From contig DATJYF010000282.1 in assembly GCA_035499715.1 (NCBI GenBank), positions 1-14,927 of the forward strand: DNA of 14,927 nucleotides, given 5' to 3'. Positions 6,994 to 13,958 of this stretch are shown here, in pieces. The DNA comes from DASRHD01 sp035499715 (GTDB lineage Bacteria; Verrucomicrobiota; Verrucomicrobiia; Opitutales; Opitutaceae). The notes beneath the pieces are model-generated. The model saw only the letters and a list, made by a program, of their open reading frames with translations. It was not told the DNA's origin and did not search any database. The position numbers were made by a program, and so were the translations under genes. How positions within the stretch are numbered: position 1 is the first letter of the stretch; each line of letters starts with the position of its first letter.

Positions 6994-9000
6994 GGGGACG
7001 AGGGCGGACTTCTCCGCCGGGTCGGCCGCGGGCCGCGCGCGCTCCGGAAACGGCGTATATTCGGGCACCAGTTGCTTCATGGCCAGTTTGCTCTCATGGG
7101 CGGTGCCCGCCGTGGCGGCCCGCAGATCCGCCAGCCAGGATTCGACATCTTCCAGCACCGGTTCGCTCCGGAGCTTGAAGATGCGCGGATGCTCGGTCGG
7201 TTCGTGGGTCTCGTCGGTGTGGCGGAGTTCCTCGAAAAGTTTCTCTCCGGGACGCAGCCCGGTGATCTTGATCTCGATGTCGACGTCGGGTTTGTACCCG
7301 CTCAGCTCGATCATCTGCCGCGCCATATCGAGGATTTTCACGGGCTGCCCCATATCGAGGATGAAAATGTCCCCGCCCTGGCCGAGCGTGGCCGTTTGCA
7401 GAACGAGCCCCACGGCCTCGGGAATGGTCATGAAGTAGCGGGTCATGTCCGGATGCGTCACGGTGACCGGGCCGCCTTGCGCGATCTGGCGCCGGAAGAC
7501 GGGGATCACGCTGCCGCTCGAGCCCAGGACGTTGCCGAACCGGACCGCGAGAAAGGCGGTGCGGTTGCCCGGCGCGTGCTGGCGCGCCAGCAGCACCTTT
7601 TCGGCCAGGCGTTTGCTGCAGCCCATCACGCTGGTGGGATTGATCGCCTTGTCCGTGGAGATGAGGACAAAGCGGTCGACGTCAAATTCGCTGGCCAGCC
7701 GCGTGAGGCCCGCCGTCGCCAGGGTGTTGTTTTTCAGCGCCTCGTTCGGCTGCCGTTCCATCAGCGGGACGTGCTTGTGCGCCGCCGCGTGGAAAATGAT
7801 CTCAGGCCGGTGCTGGGCCAGCGCCCTGCGCATCGCCTCTTCGTCGGTTACGTCGGTGATCAAGGGCAGTATGCGTGCCTGGTGTCCGCTGCCGGTCAGC
7901 TCTTGTTCGATTTCAAACAAGGCGATCTCGGTCTGCTCGACCATCACGAGCTGGCGCGGCTTGTGGGCCAGAATCTGGCGGCACAGCTCGCTGCCGATGC
8001 TGCCGCCGGCGCCGGTGACGAGCACGACCCGGTCGTGCAGCAGGCGGGTGATGCCGACGGAGTCGAGGTTGACCGGCGCGCGGCCGAGCAGGTCCTCGAT
8101 GGCCACCGGCCGCGACCGCTCGACTTTCACTTCGCCGGAGGCCAGTTGGGTGAAGGACGGCACGATTTGGGTTGTCGCCCCGATTTCGCGGCCGTACTCG
8201 ACGATTTCTTTCACCCGTTTTGGCGTCACGCCGGTCAGGGTGATGACCAGTTCGTTCACGCGCGCGACCCGGGCCAGTTTGACGAGCTTTTCGATCGGCC
8301 CGTAAACGGGCAGCCCGTGAATGCTGCGGCCGATTTTTTTCGGATCGTCGTCGATGAAGAAAACCGGATAGAGGCCGTTTCCGCGGCGCTGGAGCAGATC
8401 CTTCGCCAGCATCTCGCCGACATCGCCCGCGCCGATGATTGCCACCCGCCGGTCGACCAAGCCGGACCGGATCTGGCCCGAGGTGGACCACGCGCGCACG
8501 ACGCGCAGGCACAGGCGGAAGGCCGAAATCACGCCCACGCTGAGGACGAAATCCATCAGGATGACGCCGCGGGGCGGCGCGGCCGTGACGGCGGATTCAT
8601 AGCCGAGCGCCAGCATCATGCCGGACACCGTGATCATGGCGAGCACGACGCCGCTGAAATCGGCGAGGCCGAAGTAGCTCAAGATGCTGCGAAACTGCCC
8701 GAAGGAATAAAGCAGGAGCAGCTTGCAGAACACGATCGGCACGATCAGGGTCAGGCACTGCCTTTGAAAGTCGGGCGGCGTCGAGAAATCCCAGCGCAGT
8801 TCGTAGGCGAAGCAGAACACGGCGCCGAGTTCGAGCGCATAAACCAGAAGGATCGCGGAGGTTCGGGTGGTGCGATGGCTGCCGATGTAGAGATCGAACC
8901 ATCCCAGCAGCCGGCGCAGGCCGCGCATCAGGCGTGCGCGCAAGATCATGCCCGCGACGTCCAAGAGCGAACTCTCAACCTGGGTGGAAGGGATGGACAT
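6970..9000 (-). CDS. Membrane-bound UDP-HexNAc 4,6-dehydratase (PglF/WbpM/CapD-like)
   Basis: Long-form nucleotide-sugar 4,6-dehydratase, expected to convert UDP-GlcNAc to the 4-keto-6-deoxy sugar, the first step towards bacillosamine-type sugars. The N-terminus has about four TM helices (about 46-165). A first Rossmann-like domain with IIGAGDVGE (188-196) and a second, catalytic one with VTGAGGSIGSE (328-338) follow. The active site reads STDKAINPTSVMGCSK (448-463). Met459 replaces the tyrosine of the usual YxxxK, which is characteristic of the membrane PglF/WbpM/FlaA1 group, and Lys463 is kept. RFGNVLGSSGSV (487-498) is also typical. The 676-aa length is normal for the long form. The ATG is preceded by GAGG at 4 nt and lies 18 bp after the aminotransferase stop. 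It is the last gene of the minus-strand operon, and its 3' end overlaps the convergent gene. Confidence 0.95.
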   Translation of the reverse strand: MSIPSTQVESSLLDVAGMILRARLMRGLRRLLGWFDLYIGSHRTTRTSAILLVYALELGAVFCFAYELRWDFSTPPDFQRQCLTLIVPIVFCKLLLLYSFGQFRSILSYFGLADFSGVVLAMITVSGMMLALGYESAVTAAPPRGVILMDFVLSVGVISAFRLCLRVVRAWSTSGQIRSGLVDRRVAIIGAGDVGEMLAKDLLQRRGNGLYPVFFIDDDPKKIGRSIHGLPVYGPIEKLVKLARVARVNELVITLTGVTPKRVKEIVEYGREIGATTQIVPSFTQLASGEVKVERSRPVAIEDLLGRAPVNLDSVGITRLLHDRVVLVTGAGGSIGSELCRQILAHKPRQLVMVEQTEIALFEIEQELTGSGHQARILPLITDVTDEEAMRRALAQHRPEIIFHAAAHKHVPLMERQPNEALKNNTLATAGLTRLASEFDVDRFVLISTDKAINPTSVMGCSKRLAEKVLLARQHAPGNRTAFLAVRFGNVLGSSGSVIPVFRRQIAQGGPVTVTHPDMTRYFMTIPEAVGLVLQTATLGQGGDIFILDMGQPVKILDMARQMIELSGYKPDVDIEIKITGLRPGEKLFEELRHTDETHEPTEHPRIFKLRSEPVLEDVESWLADLRAATAGTAHESKLAMKQLVPEYTPFPERARPAADPAEKSALVPLPQDRAG

Positions 9001-9004
9001 GGAA

Positions 9005-9008
9005 CCTC
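9005..9008 (-). promoter_or_regulatory. Ribosome binding site of the dehydratase gene
   Basis: GAGG on the minus strand, 4 nt before the ATG at 9000. It is one of only two clear Shine-Dalgarno motifs in the minus-strand operon and supports this start. Confidence 0.5.
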
Positions 9009-9018
9009 GGGGCCAAAG

Positions 9019-10170
9019 TTAGCGCGGGAGAAAAACTCCGCGGACGATTTCGACGACCCGCTGCACGTCGTCCTCGGTCATGGCCGAACCCGACGGAAGG
9101 CACAGCCCCTGGTCGAAAAGCCGCTCCGCCACCGTTCCGCCCACGGTCTCGCAACCGCCAAACACCGGCTGCAAGTGCAGGGGTTTCCAGACCGGACGCG
9201 CCTCGATGTTTTCCTTTTCCAGCGCCTGTCGCACCTCCTCCCGGCCCAAACCGGCTTTCGCCGGATCGATCGTCAGGCACGTCAGCCAGCGGGTGCTGCG
9301 GCCGAACGCCGCTTCGGGCATGAAGGCCACGCCGGGCAAATCCTGCAGCGCTTCGAGATACCGGGCGAAAATGCGGCGGCGGGCTTCGATCCGGGCGTCG
9401 AGCACCTGCAGTTGCCCGCGGCCGATGCCGGCCAGCACGTTGCTCAGGCGGTAATTGAAGCCGAGCTGGGAATGCTGATAATGGGGCGCGGGATCGCGCG
9501 CCTGGGTGGCGAGAAAGCGGGCGCGGGAGATGAGTTCGGCATCGTCCGACACCAGCATGCCGCCGCCGGACGTCGTGATGATTTTGTTTCCATTGAAGGA
9601 AAAGACGGCCATGCGGCCAAAGTCGCCGGCCGGCCGGCCGGCGCAGGTGGCGCCGAGCGCCTCCGCGGCGTCCTCGAGCAACGGCACGCCGTGCTGCGCG
9701 CAGGCGGCGGCGATGGGCTTGAGATTCGCGCACTGGCCGTAAAGGTCCACGACGATGACGGCGCGCGGCAGGCGGCCGGCCCGGGCCCGTGCCGCCAGCC
9801 ATTCTTCCAGCAACGAGGGATCCATGTTCCACGTCGCCTCGTCCGAGTCGATGAACACCGGCCGCGCCTGCTCGTAAACGATGGGAGTGGCCGAGGCGGC
9901 GAACGTCAGGGTGGAGCAAACAACTTCGTCGCCGGGCCGGATGCCGAGCAAGCGGATGGCCAGATGCAACGCGGCGGTGCCCGAGGCCACCGCCGCCGCA
10001 TGGCGGAAGCCAAACCGCGCGCAGAATTCGCGTTCGAACGCGTCCAGATGCGGACCGACGGGGGCGATCCAGTTCGTGCGAAAGGCTTCTTCCACGAAAG
10101 CGAGTTCGGCTGCGCCGAGGTGGGGCGGCGACAGGAAGAGGCGGGGCTTCGGAGGAGAGGCGACGGTCAT
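9019..10170 (-). CDS. PLP-dependent sugar aminotransferase, DegT/DnrJ/EryC1 family (PglE-like)
   Basis: Aminotransferase predicted to add an amino group at C4 of the UDP-4-keto-6-deoxy-GlcNAc made by the adjacent dehydratase, using glutamate and PLP. Visible are the phosphate-binding SGTAAL (63-68), EDAAEALG (166-173, Asp167 contacting the PLP ring nitrogen) and the Schiff-base lysine Lys196 in SFNGNKIITTSGGG. That last stretch closely resembles PglE-type enzymes. The NYRLSN motif (239-244) is also conserved. The product is 383 aa, as expected. I start at ATG 10170 (MTVASPPKPRLFLSPPHLG). The frame extends upstream to 10356, but that part has no family character and lies inside EpsI. The start is 8 bp after the EpsI stop and the stop is 18 bp before the dehydratase. 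A 20-bp perfect palindrome sits in the coding sequence at 9624-9643. Confidence 0.94.
   Translation of the reverse strand: MTVASPPKPRLFLSPPHLGAAELAFVEEAFRTNWIAPVGPHLDAFEREFCARFGFRHAAAVASGTAALHLAIRLLGIRPGDEVVCSTLTFAASATPIVYEQARPVFIDSDEATWNMDPSLLEEWLAARARAGRLPRAVIVVDLYGQCANLKPIAAACAQHGVPLLEDAAEALGATCAGRPAGDFGRMAVFSFNGNKIITTSGGGMLVSDDAELISRARFLATQARDPAPHYQHSQLGFNYRLSNVLAGIGRGQLQVLDARIEARRRIFARYLEALQDLPGVAFMPEAAFGRSTRWLTCLTIDPAKAGLGREEVRQALEKENIEARPVWKPLHLQPVFGGCETVGGTVAERLFDQGLCLPSGSAMTEDDVQRVVEIVRGVFLPR
9624..9643. repeat. Perfect 20-bp palindrome within the aminotransferase gene
   Basis: Self-complementary run built from four tandem GGCC/CCGG units, encoding part of CAGRPAGD of the aminotransferase. 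It probably reflects the high GC content, but a strong RNA hairpin or dense modification/restriction sites are possible effects. Confidence 0.5.
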
Positions 10171-10178
10171 GGGATGAA

Positions 10179-10913
10179 TTAATTTCCGGCGGTGACGGTG
10201 TGCTTCGCGACCAGGCCGAGCTGTCCCAGGCCGCGCAAAACCTCGGCGAAGCCGGGATCGTTCCACAGGCTTTCCAGCGGCTCCGTGCTCGTCAGCCGGA
10301 TGAAATATTGCTCGCGGCTGCCGAAGAGCGCCTGTTGCACGGCGTCCTTCCACCACAAAAACGGACTGGGCACGTCATTGAAACGGTCGCCGTAGTCGTA
10401 GGCATGGCCGTCGACCAGCTGCCAGTAGAGGACATAAACGGGCTTGCCGCCGAGCGGGGGCTCGAACATCCGCCATTCGGCGGGTTGGAGCGGCATGCCG
10501 TCAAAAAACTCGTGCTGCTTGAACTTCATTTCCAGACAGTGCCAGCCGTTTTCCGTCCAGCAGCGGTCGGGGGTGTGCGAGGCGACGAGCCGGGTCGGCA
10601 TTTTGCCCGCACCCCAATAAGCGACATAGACGTTGAAACTCTCGGCGCCGCGGTTGTATTCGCGGCAGACCACCTCGTCGTAATTCAGCACTTTTTCGAC
10701 TTCGTCGACGATGAATTCGTTGGCGCCCAGCGGCACGTCGCGGCTGCTCCAGCCGGGCAAGGTCTCGGGAATATAGCGGTTGAGATGCGGGCCGCGCGGC
10801 TTGGGATTTTCGTGGAAGAAATGCGCGCCCTGTATCGCCACGGCCGAGACCAGCACCAGCACGGGCAGCCCCAGCGACCATCGCCACCATCCCCCTTTGG
10901 CCGCGTCATTCAT
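10179..10913 (-). CDS. epsI: Exosortase-associated protein, EpsI family
   Basis: EpsI-type protein (the DUF3485 group): a single N-terminal membrane anchor (about 13-29) and a presumably periplasmic domain. Its role with exosortase and exopolysaccharide export is known by association only. Diagnostic motifs are LPGWSSRDVPLG (52-63), ASHTPDRCWTENGW (111-124, with the characteristic His-Pro-Cys followed by Gly-Trp) and YFIRLTS (203-209). Length is 244 aa. ATG 10913 is preferred over the in-frame upstream ATG at 10961 because a strong GGAGG lies 6 nt before it. It also overlaps the stop of the PglD-like gene by 8 bp (ATGAATGA), suggesting translational coupling. In many genomes this domain is fused to or next to the exosortase. 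Here it is about 5 kb away, inside a sugar-biosynthesis operon. Confidence 0.88.
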   Translation of the reverse strand: MNDAAKGGWWRWSLGLPVLVLVSAVAIQGAHFFHENPKPRGPHLNRYIPETLPGWSSRDVPLGANEFIVDEVEKVLNYDEVVCREYNRGAESFNVYVAYWGAGKMPTRLVASHTPDRCWTENGWHCLEMKFKQHEFFDGMPLQPAEWRMFEPPLGGKPVYVLYWQLVDGHAYDYGDRFNDVPSPFLWWKDAVQQALFGSREQYFIRLTSTEPLESLWNDPGFAEVLRGLGQLGLVAKHTVTAGN

Positions 10914-11556
10914 TGACCACCTCCGGTTCCCGCACGGCATACGGCCGCGCCGGCACGCCAAACACGGTCGCGCCCGCCGGCACGTCGCGCATCACGACCG
11001 CGCCGGCTCCGATGGTGGCGCCATCGCCGACCTTCACGCCCGGCAGGACGGAGGCATGGCTGCCCACCGTGACGCCTTCCCCCAGCACCACGCCGCCGGT
11101 GATATCGACATGACAGTGGAGCTGGGTCCAGCGGCCGACCACGGCATCGTGCGCCACGGTCGAATGCAGATTGACCGACACGAAGTCACCCAGCCGCGCA
11201 TCCGAGCCCACCACGGCGTGCGGGCAAAGGATCACGCCCCGGCCGAGAACGACATTTTCCCCGATGGCGGCCGTGGCGTGAATCACCGAGGCGAAATTTC
11301 CGCCGCGGGCCAGGATACGTTCCACGCTCCGGCGCTTGAACTCCACGCGACCCATCGCGCAGACGAAAACATCCGCCGGCGCCGGCGGATAATCTTCGAC
11401 CCGTCCCAGGACGGGGACATCCTTGGCGAAACCGTCCAGCGCCTGGAGATTGTCGTCCAGGAAGCCTTTGACTTGCCAGCCATCCACCGACTGGCGCGCC
11501 CAAGCCAGCACTTCGCGCCCGAATCCGCCTGCGCCGATGATGACAAGCTGTTTCAT
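10906..11556 (-). CDS. Sugar acyltransferase, PglD/NeuD family (left-handed beta-helix)
   Basis: Acyltransferase expected to act on the 4-amino group of a UDP-4-amino-4,6-dideoxy sugar. An N-terminal Rossmann-like sugar-nucleotide domain carries IIGAGGFGRE (6-15). Hexapeptide repeats forming a left-handed beta-helix span about 94-190 and end in VFGVPARP (198-205). The likely catalytic base is His136 in STVAHDAVVG, matching the His of the PglD/NeuD family. Length is 216 aa, close to C. jejuni PglD. PglD uses acetyl-CoA. Here the gene starts within the stop of an adenylate-forming ligase (ATGA overlap at 11553-11556) and the operon also encodes an ACP. An acyl-ACP donor is therefore plausible, but this is an inference from context. 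Its 3' end overlaps epsI by 8 bp. A 20-bp perfect palindrome lies at 11371-11390. Confidence 0.92.
   Translation of the reverse strand: MKQLVIIGAGGFGREVLAWARQSVDGWQVKGFLDDNLQALDGFAKDVPVLGRVEDYPPAPADVFVCAMGRVEFKRRSVERILARGGNFASVIHATAAIGENVVLGRGVILCPHAVVGSDARLGDFVSVNLHSTVAHDAVVGRWTQLHCHVDITGGVVLGEGVTVGSHASVLPGVKVGDGATIGAGAVVMRDVPAGATVFGVPARPYAVREPEVVNE
10920..10924 (-). promoter_or_regulatory. Strong ribosome binding site of epsI
   Basis: GGAGG on the minus strand (extended GGAGGTG), 6 nt before the ATG at 10913, lying within the last codons of the PglD-like gene. It is the best Shine-Dalgarno in the window and decides the epsI start. It also suggests EpsI is translated more strongly than its operon neighbours. 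Confidence 0.7.
11371..11390. repeat. Perfect 20-bp palindrome within the PglD-like gene
   Basis: Self-complementary run centred on GGCGCC, encoding YPPAPAD in the N-terminal domain of the PglD-like protein. A stable hairpin is possible; chance in a GC-rich gene is the simpler explanation. Confidence 0.5.
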
Positions 11557-12932
11557 GACTGAAAAACCCGGGCCTTTTTCAGGTTGCGCGTTGCCTGGAT
11601 GGCCTCGACCAGCCGCACCACGGCCGGGAGCTTTTGCCGCGCGATCAATCCGGCCGCAAATCCGTGCAGCACGCGTTTCACCGCCACGGCGTCGCGTTCC
11701 GGTCCGCGCCAGACGATCTCCGCGGCCACGATCTGTCCGAGCACCGCGTTCGGCTCCGCCCGCACGCGGCAGTCGGCCACCAGCGGATGCGCCAGGAGGG
11801 CGTTCTCGACTTCGCCGGGCAGAACCTTTTCCCCGCCGACGTTGATCAATTCTTCGCGCCGGCCGAGCACGCGCACGGTTCCGTCCGGCCGCTGCTCCGC
11901 CAAGTCTCCGGTCCGGAACCAGTCCGGCTCCTCCAGCCCGCCGGCAGGGCCGGAAAGGTAGCCGAGGGCGCGGGCGGGACTCTGGATCCAGAGTTCTCCG
12001 TCGACGATCTTCCAGGCGAAACCTTCCCGGTCTTCGCGCAGCACGAGGCCGTCGCCGCGGTGGCGCACGGGCAGGGCGCCGGTCTCGCTCGTGCCGAATC
12101 GCTGGACAAAATCGACGTGTGGCAGGGCCGCCCGCAGCCGTTCGAGCAGGCCCGCCGGCATCGGCTCGGCTCCGTAGGGCACGATGCGCAACGAGCTGAG
12201 ATCATGGGTGCGGCCGGCTTCCGACATCAGGAGCAGGTTCAGAAAACTGGGCGTCGCCGGCATCACTTCGACCTGATGGCGCGCGATCGCGGCGGCCACC
12301 GCTTCGGGCGTGAGTTCCGCCGGCGGTGTCACCAGCACCTGGCCGCCCGCCAGCGCCCGCCAAGCCATGTCGAGTCCGCCGATGTGATCGAAACGCATCA
12401 ACGGCAGCGTCCGCCGCGGCCGGCCCGCTTTCACCGGCACCGTGGCCAGCAAAGCGGTGAGGTCGTGCAGCACGAGTTTCGGCGTTCCGGTGGTTCCGCC
12501 CGTGGCCAGGATGAGTCCGGGATGGTTGCGTTCGCACAGCCGCGCCAACAAGCGCGCGGCCGCCGGCGCCGCCGTCCCTTCGCCCACGCGCGCGATCCGG
12601 CCGTCCGCTACCTGCCAGCCGACCTCGATGAATTTTTTCCAGCCCGGGATTTCCCCGGCGCGCTCCCGCCGGAGCGGCGCGACCACCGCGCCGGTCGCCG
12701 CCGCGCCAAAAAGCCAGGCCAGGGACTCGAAGGTGGCTTCGCCGGGCCCGACGATCACGGAGCCGGGAGTCGCACCGGCTTCCAGGCATTGCCGCTGCGC
12801 GGCCTCGGCCGCCGCGCCAAACTCCCGCCATGAGCGCGCACCGGCGTCATCCCGCCACACTTCGGCGTCGGCGCGCTCGCGGGCCAGCGCGATGATGGCT
12901 TCCACCGAAAGATGAACCGGTTTTTCGTCCAT
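11553..12932 (-). CDS. Stand-alone adenylate-forming acyl ligase (ANL superfamily)
   Basis: AMP-forming ligase that activates a carboxylic acid with ATP and passes it to a thiol. Core motifs in order are A3 ATGGTTGTPK (143-152), A5 FGTSETG (279-285), A7 FRTGDL (339-344), A8 GRREELINVGGEKV (357-370) and a C-terminal lysine in NLKKARV (450-456) at the A10 position. The usual Gly before that lysine is replaced by Lys. At 459 aa it is shorter than typical acyl-CoA ligases (about 500-560 aa), mostly in the N-terminal part. The substrate cannot be read from sequence. With ACP and SDR genes just upstream, and the acyltransferase overlapping its stop by 4 bp, the natural reading is that it loads an acyl group onto the ACP encoded at 13674-13958. 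CoA as acceptor is the alternative. No Shine-Dalgarno is visible before the ATG at 12932. Confidence 0.9.
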   Translation of the reverse strand: MDEKPVHLSVEAIIALARERADAEVWRDDAGARSWREFGAAAEAAQRQCLEAGATPGSVIVGPGEATFESLAWLFGAAATGAVVAPLRRERAGEIPGWKKFIEVGWQVADGRIARVGEGTAAPAAARLLARLCERNHPGLILATGGTTGTPKLVLHDLTALLATVPVKAGRPRRTLPLMRFDHIGGLDMAWRALAGGQVLVTPPAELTPEAVAAAIARHQVEVMPATPSFLNLLLMSEAGRTHDLSSLRIVPYGAEPMPAGLLERLRAALPHVDFVQRFGTSETGALPVRHRGDGLVLREDREGFAWKIVDGELWIQSPARALGYLSGPAGGLEEPDWFRTGDLAEQRPDGTVRVLGRREELINVGGEKVLPGEVENALLAHPLVADCRVRAEPNAVLGQIVAAEIVWRGPERDAVAVKRVLHGFAAGLIARQKLPAVVRLVEAIQATRNLKKARVFQS

Positions 12933-12952
12933 TTTTTGGCGGATGAGGGAAA

Positions 12953-12969
12953 GCCGGCGCGCGGCCGGC
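12953..12969 (-). terminator. GC hairpin directly after the SDR stop codon
   Basis: GCCGGC, a 5-nt loop and GCCGGC again, beginning at the base after the SDR stop and followed on the minus strand by only three T residues. This is too weak for a convincing terminator. It could attenuate transcription, or protect the mRNA upstream of the ligase gene. It occupies most of the 37-bp gap, the widest between genes from the ACP to the dehydratase. Confidence 0.3.
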
Positions 12970-13677
12970 TCAGCCGTTGACTCCTCCGAGGTAAATGACC
13001 TGGCCGGTGATGAAGCCGCTCGCGGGCGTGAGAAAGAAATCGATGACGTTGATCACGTCCTCGATCGTTCCGAAACGCTGGATCGCCTGCCGCGCCAGCA
13101 ACGCGTCCATTTTGACCTTGGGCACGCTTTTGATCAGGTCGGTCGGCACCGGGGTGGGGCCGACCGCGTTCACCGTCACGCCGGTGGGGCCGAGCTCGCG
13201 CGCGAGCACCTGGGTGAACGAGTCCACCGCCGCCTTGCTCGCGGCATAAAGCGATTCGCCCTCCAGCCGGAGCGGAGTGGCGACGGTGGCGAAGTTCACG
13301 ATCCGGCCGGCCTTGTGTCGCACCATGGATTTGGCCGCTTCGCGGCAGAACAGGAACGTGCCGTGAAAATTGGTCGCGAAAATGTTTCGGGCGGTCGTCG
13401 CGGTCGAGAGCAGGGCGTGATTCATCGACGCAATGCCGGCGTTGTTCAGCAGGCCGTCGATCCGGCCGTGCCGGCGCACCGCCGCGCGCACCATCGCGAC
13501 CACCGCCGCCTCGTCCGACACGTCGAGCTCAAAATGCGTATAATCCGGATGCTGCAGCGCCGCCGGCGCCCGGCTGCATCCGCACACGATGTCGCCTTTG
13601 GCCAGATAGTGCTGGGCCAGCCCGAGCCCGATGCCCCGGCTGGTTCCGGTCACAAGGAGGACGCGCCGGGCATTCAT
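12970..13677 (-). CDS. Short-chain dehydrogenase/reductase, FabG-like
   Basis: Classical SDR of 235 aa, similar to 3-oxoacyl-ACP reductases. Motifs are TGTSRGIG (10-17, cofactor loop), LDVSD (51-55), NNAG (78-81), the structural Asn103 and YAASK (144-148, Tyr144 and Lys148). The residue 13 positions before the tyrosine, normally the catalytic serine (SSV), is Thr131 (ATV). This is a conservative change that is uncommon in FabG. CSR at 34-36 after the second strand (Arg36) suggests NADP preference. The start overlaps the ACP stop by 4 bp (ATGA), so the two are probably translationally coupled. Likely role: reduction of a 3-ketoacyl-ACP to a 3-hydroxyacyl-ACP destined for a sugar. An alternative is reduction of a keto-sugar. 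Confidence 0.9.
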   Translation of the reverse strand: MNARRVLLVTGTSRGIGLGLAQHYLAKGDIVCGCSRAPAALQHPDYTHFELDVSDEAAVVAMVRAAVRRHGRIDGLLNNAGIASMNHALLSTATTARNIFATNFHGTFLFCREAAKSMVRHKAGRIVNFATVATPLRLEGESLYAASKAAVDSFTQVLARELGPTGVTVNAVGPTPVPTDLIKSVPKVKMDALLARQAIQRFGTIEDVINVIDFFLTPASGFITGQVIYLGGVNG

Positions 13678-13958
13678 TTGGCCAGCAGCTCAGCGATGTA
13701 ATCCGCGAGGGCGGACACATCCCGGAAAGGCGACCGGCCCCGGCTCATGGCCTGTTCGCTCGCCAGCACCACCTCGCGGCCGAATTCCTCCGCCAGCCGG
13801 TATTCCAGATCGGCGAGGAAATTCACCAGGGCCAGGCTGTCGAGGGCTCCGCCCGGACCGAAAATCACCCCTCCGGCCGCGGTCGAAGCCTGGGGCGGGA
13901 GCGTGTCGATCACCAGTTGACGGATTTTTTCCGCACCGACCTGCGTATGGATACTCAT
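13674..13958 (-). CDS. Acyl carrier protein
   Basis: Small acidic carrier protein (94 aa) with the phosphopantetheine attachment site at Ser41 in GGALDSLALV, the DSL motif at the start of helix II. The pattern is a helix at about 8-20, a long loop, helix II at about 41-58 and a final helix at about 80-93 (VSALADYIAELL), matching the ACP fold. It is longer than FabC-type ACP (about 78 aa), with an extended loop around 61-80. It is the first gene after a 166-bp gap and overlaps the SDR by 4 bp. No ketosynthase, acyltransferase or phosphopantetheinyl transferase gene is present, so it is probably a dedicated carrier loaded by the ligase at 11553-12932, not a housekeeping ACP. No clear Shine-Dalgarno precedes the ATG. 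Confidence 0.9.
   Translation of the reverse strand: MSIHTQVGAEKIRQLVIDTLPPQASTAAGGVIFGPGGALDSLALVNFLADLEYRLAEEFGREVVLASEQAMSRGRSPFRDVSALADYIAELLAK

Noticed and set aside
7072..10182. A 1036-residue open frame on the plus strand
   Set aside because: It is antisense to the dehydratase and aminotransferase genes and crosses their junction. Its translation is rich in His, Arg, Gly, Asp and Gln with no domain. It arises from high-GC third positions on the other strand.
10171..10356. N-terminal extension of the aminotransferase to 10356
   Set aside because: The extra 62 residues are Arg/Gly-rich, unlike the family, and lie inside the epsI coding region; homologous sequence begins just after ATG 10170.
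11634..12833. A 399-residue open frame on the plus strand
   Set aside because: Antisense to the adenylate-forming ligase, which has complete conserved motifs; the plus-strand translation is compositionally biased and featureless.
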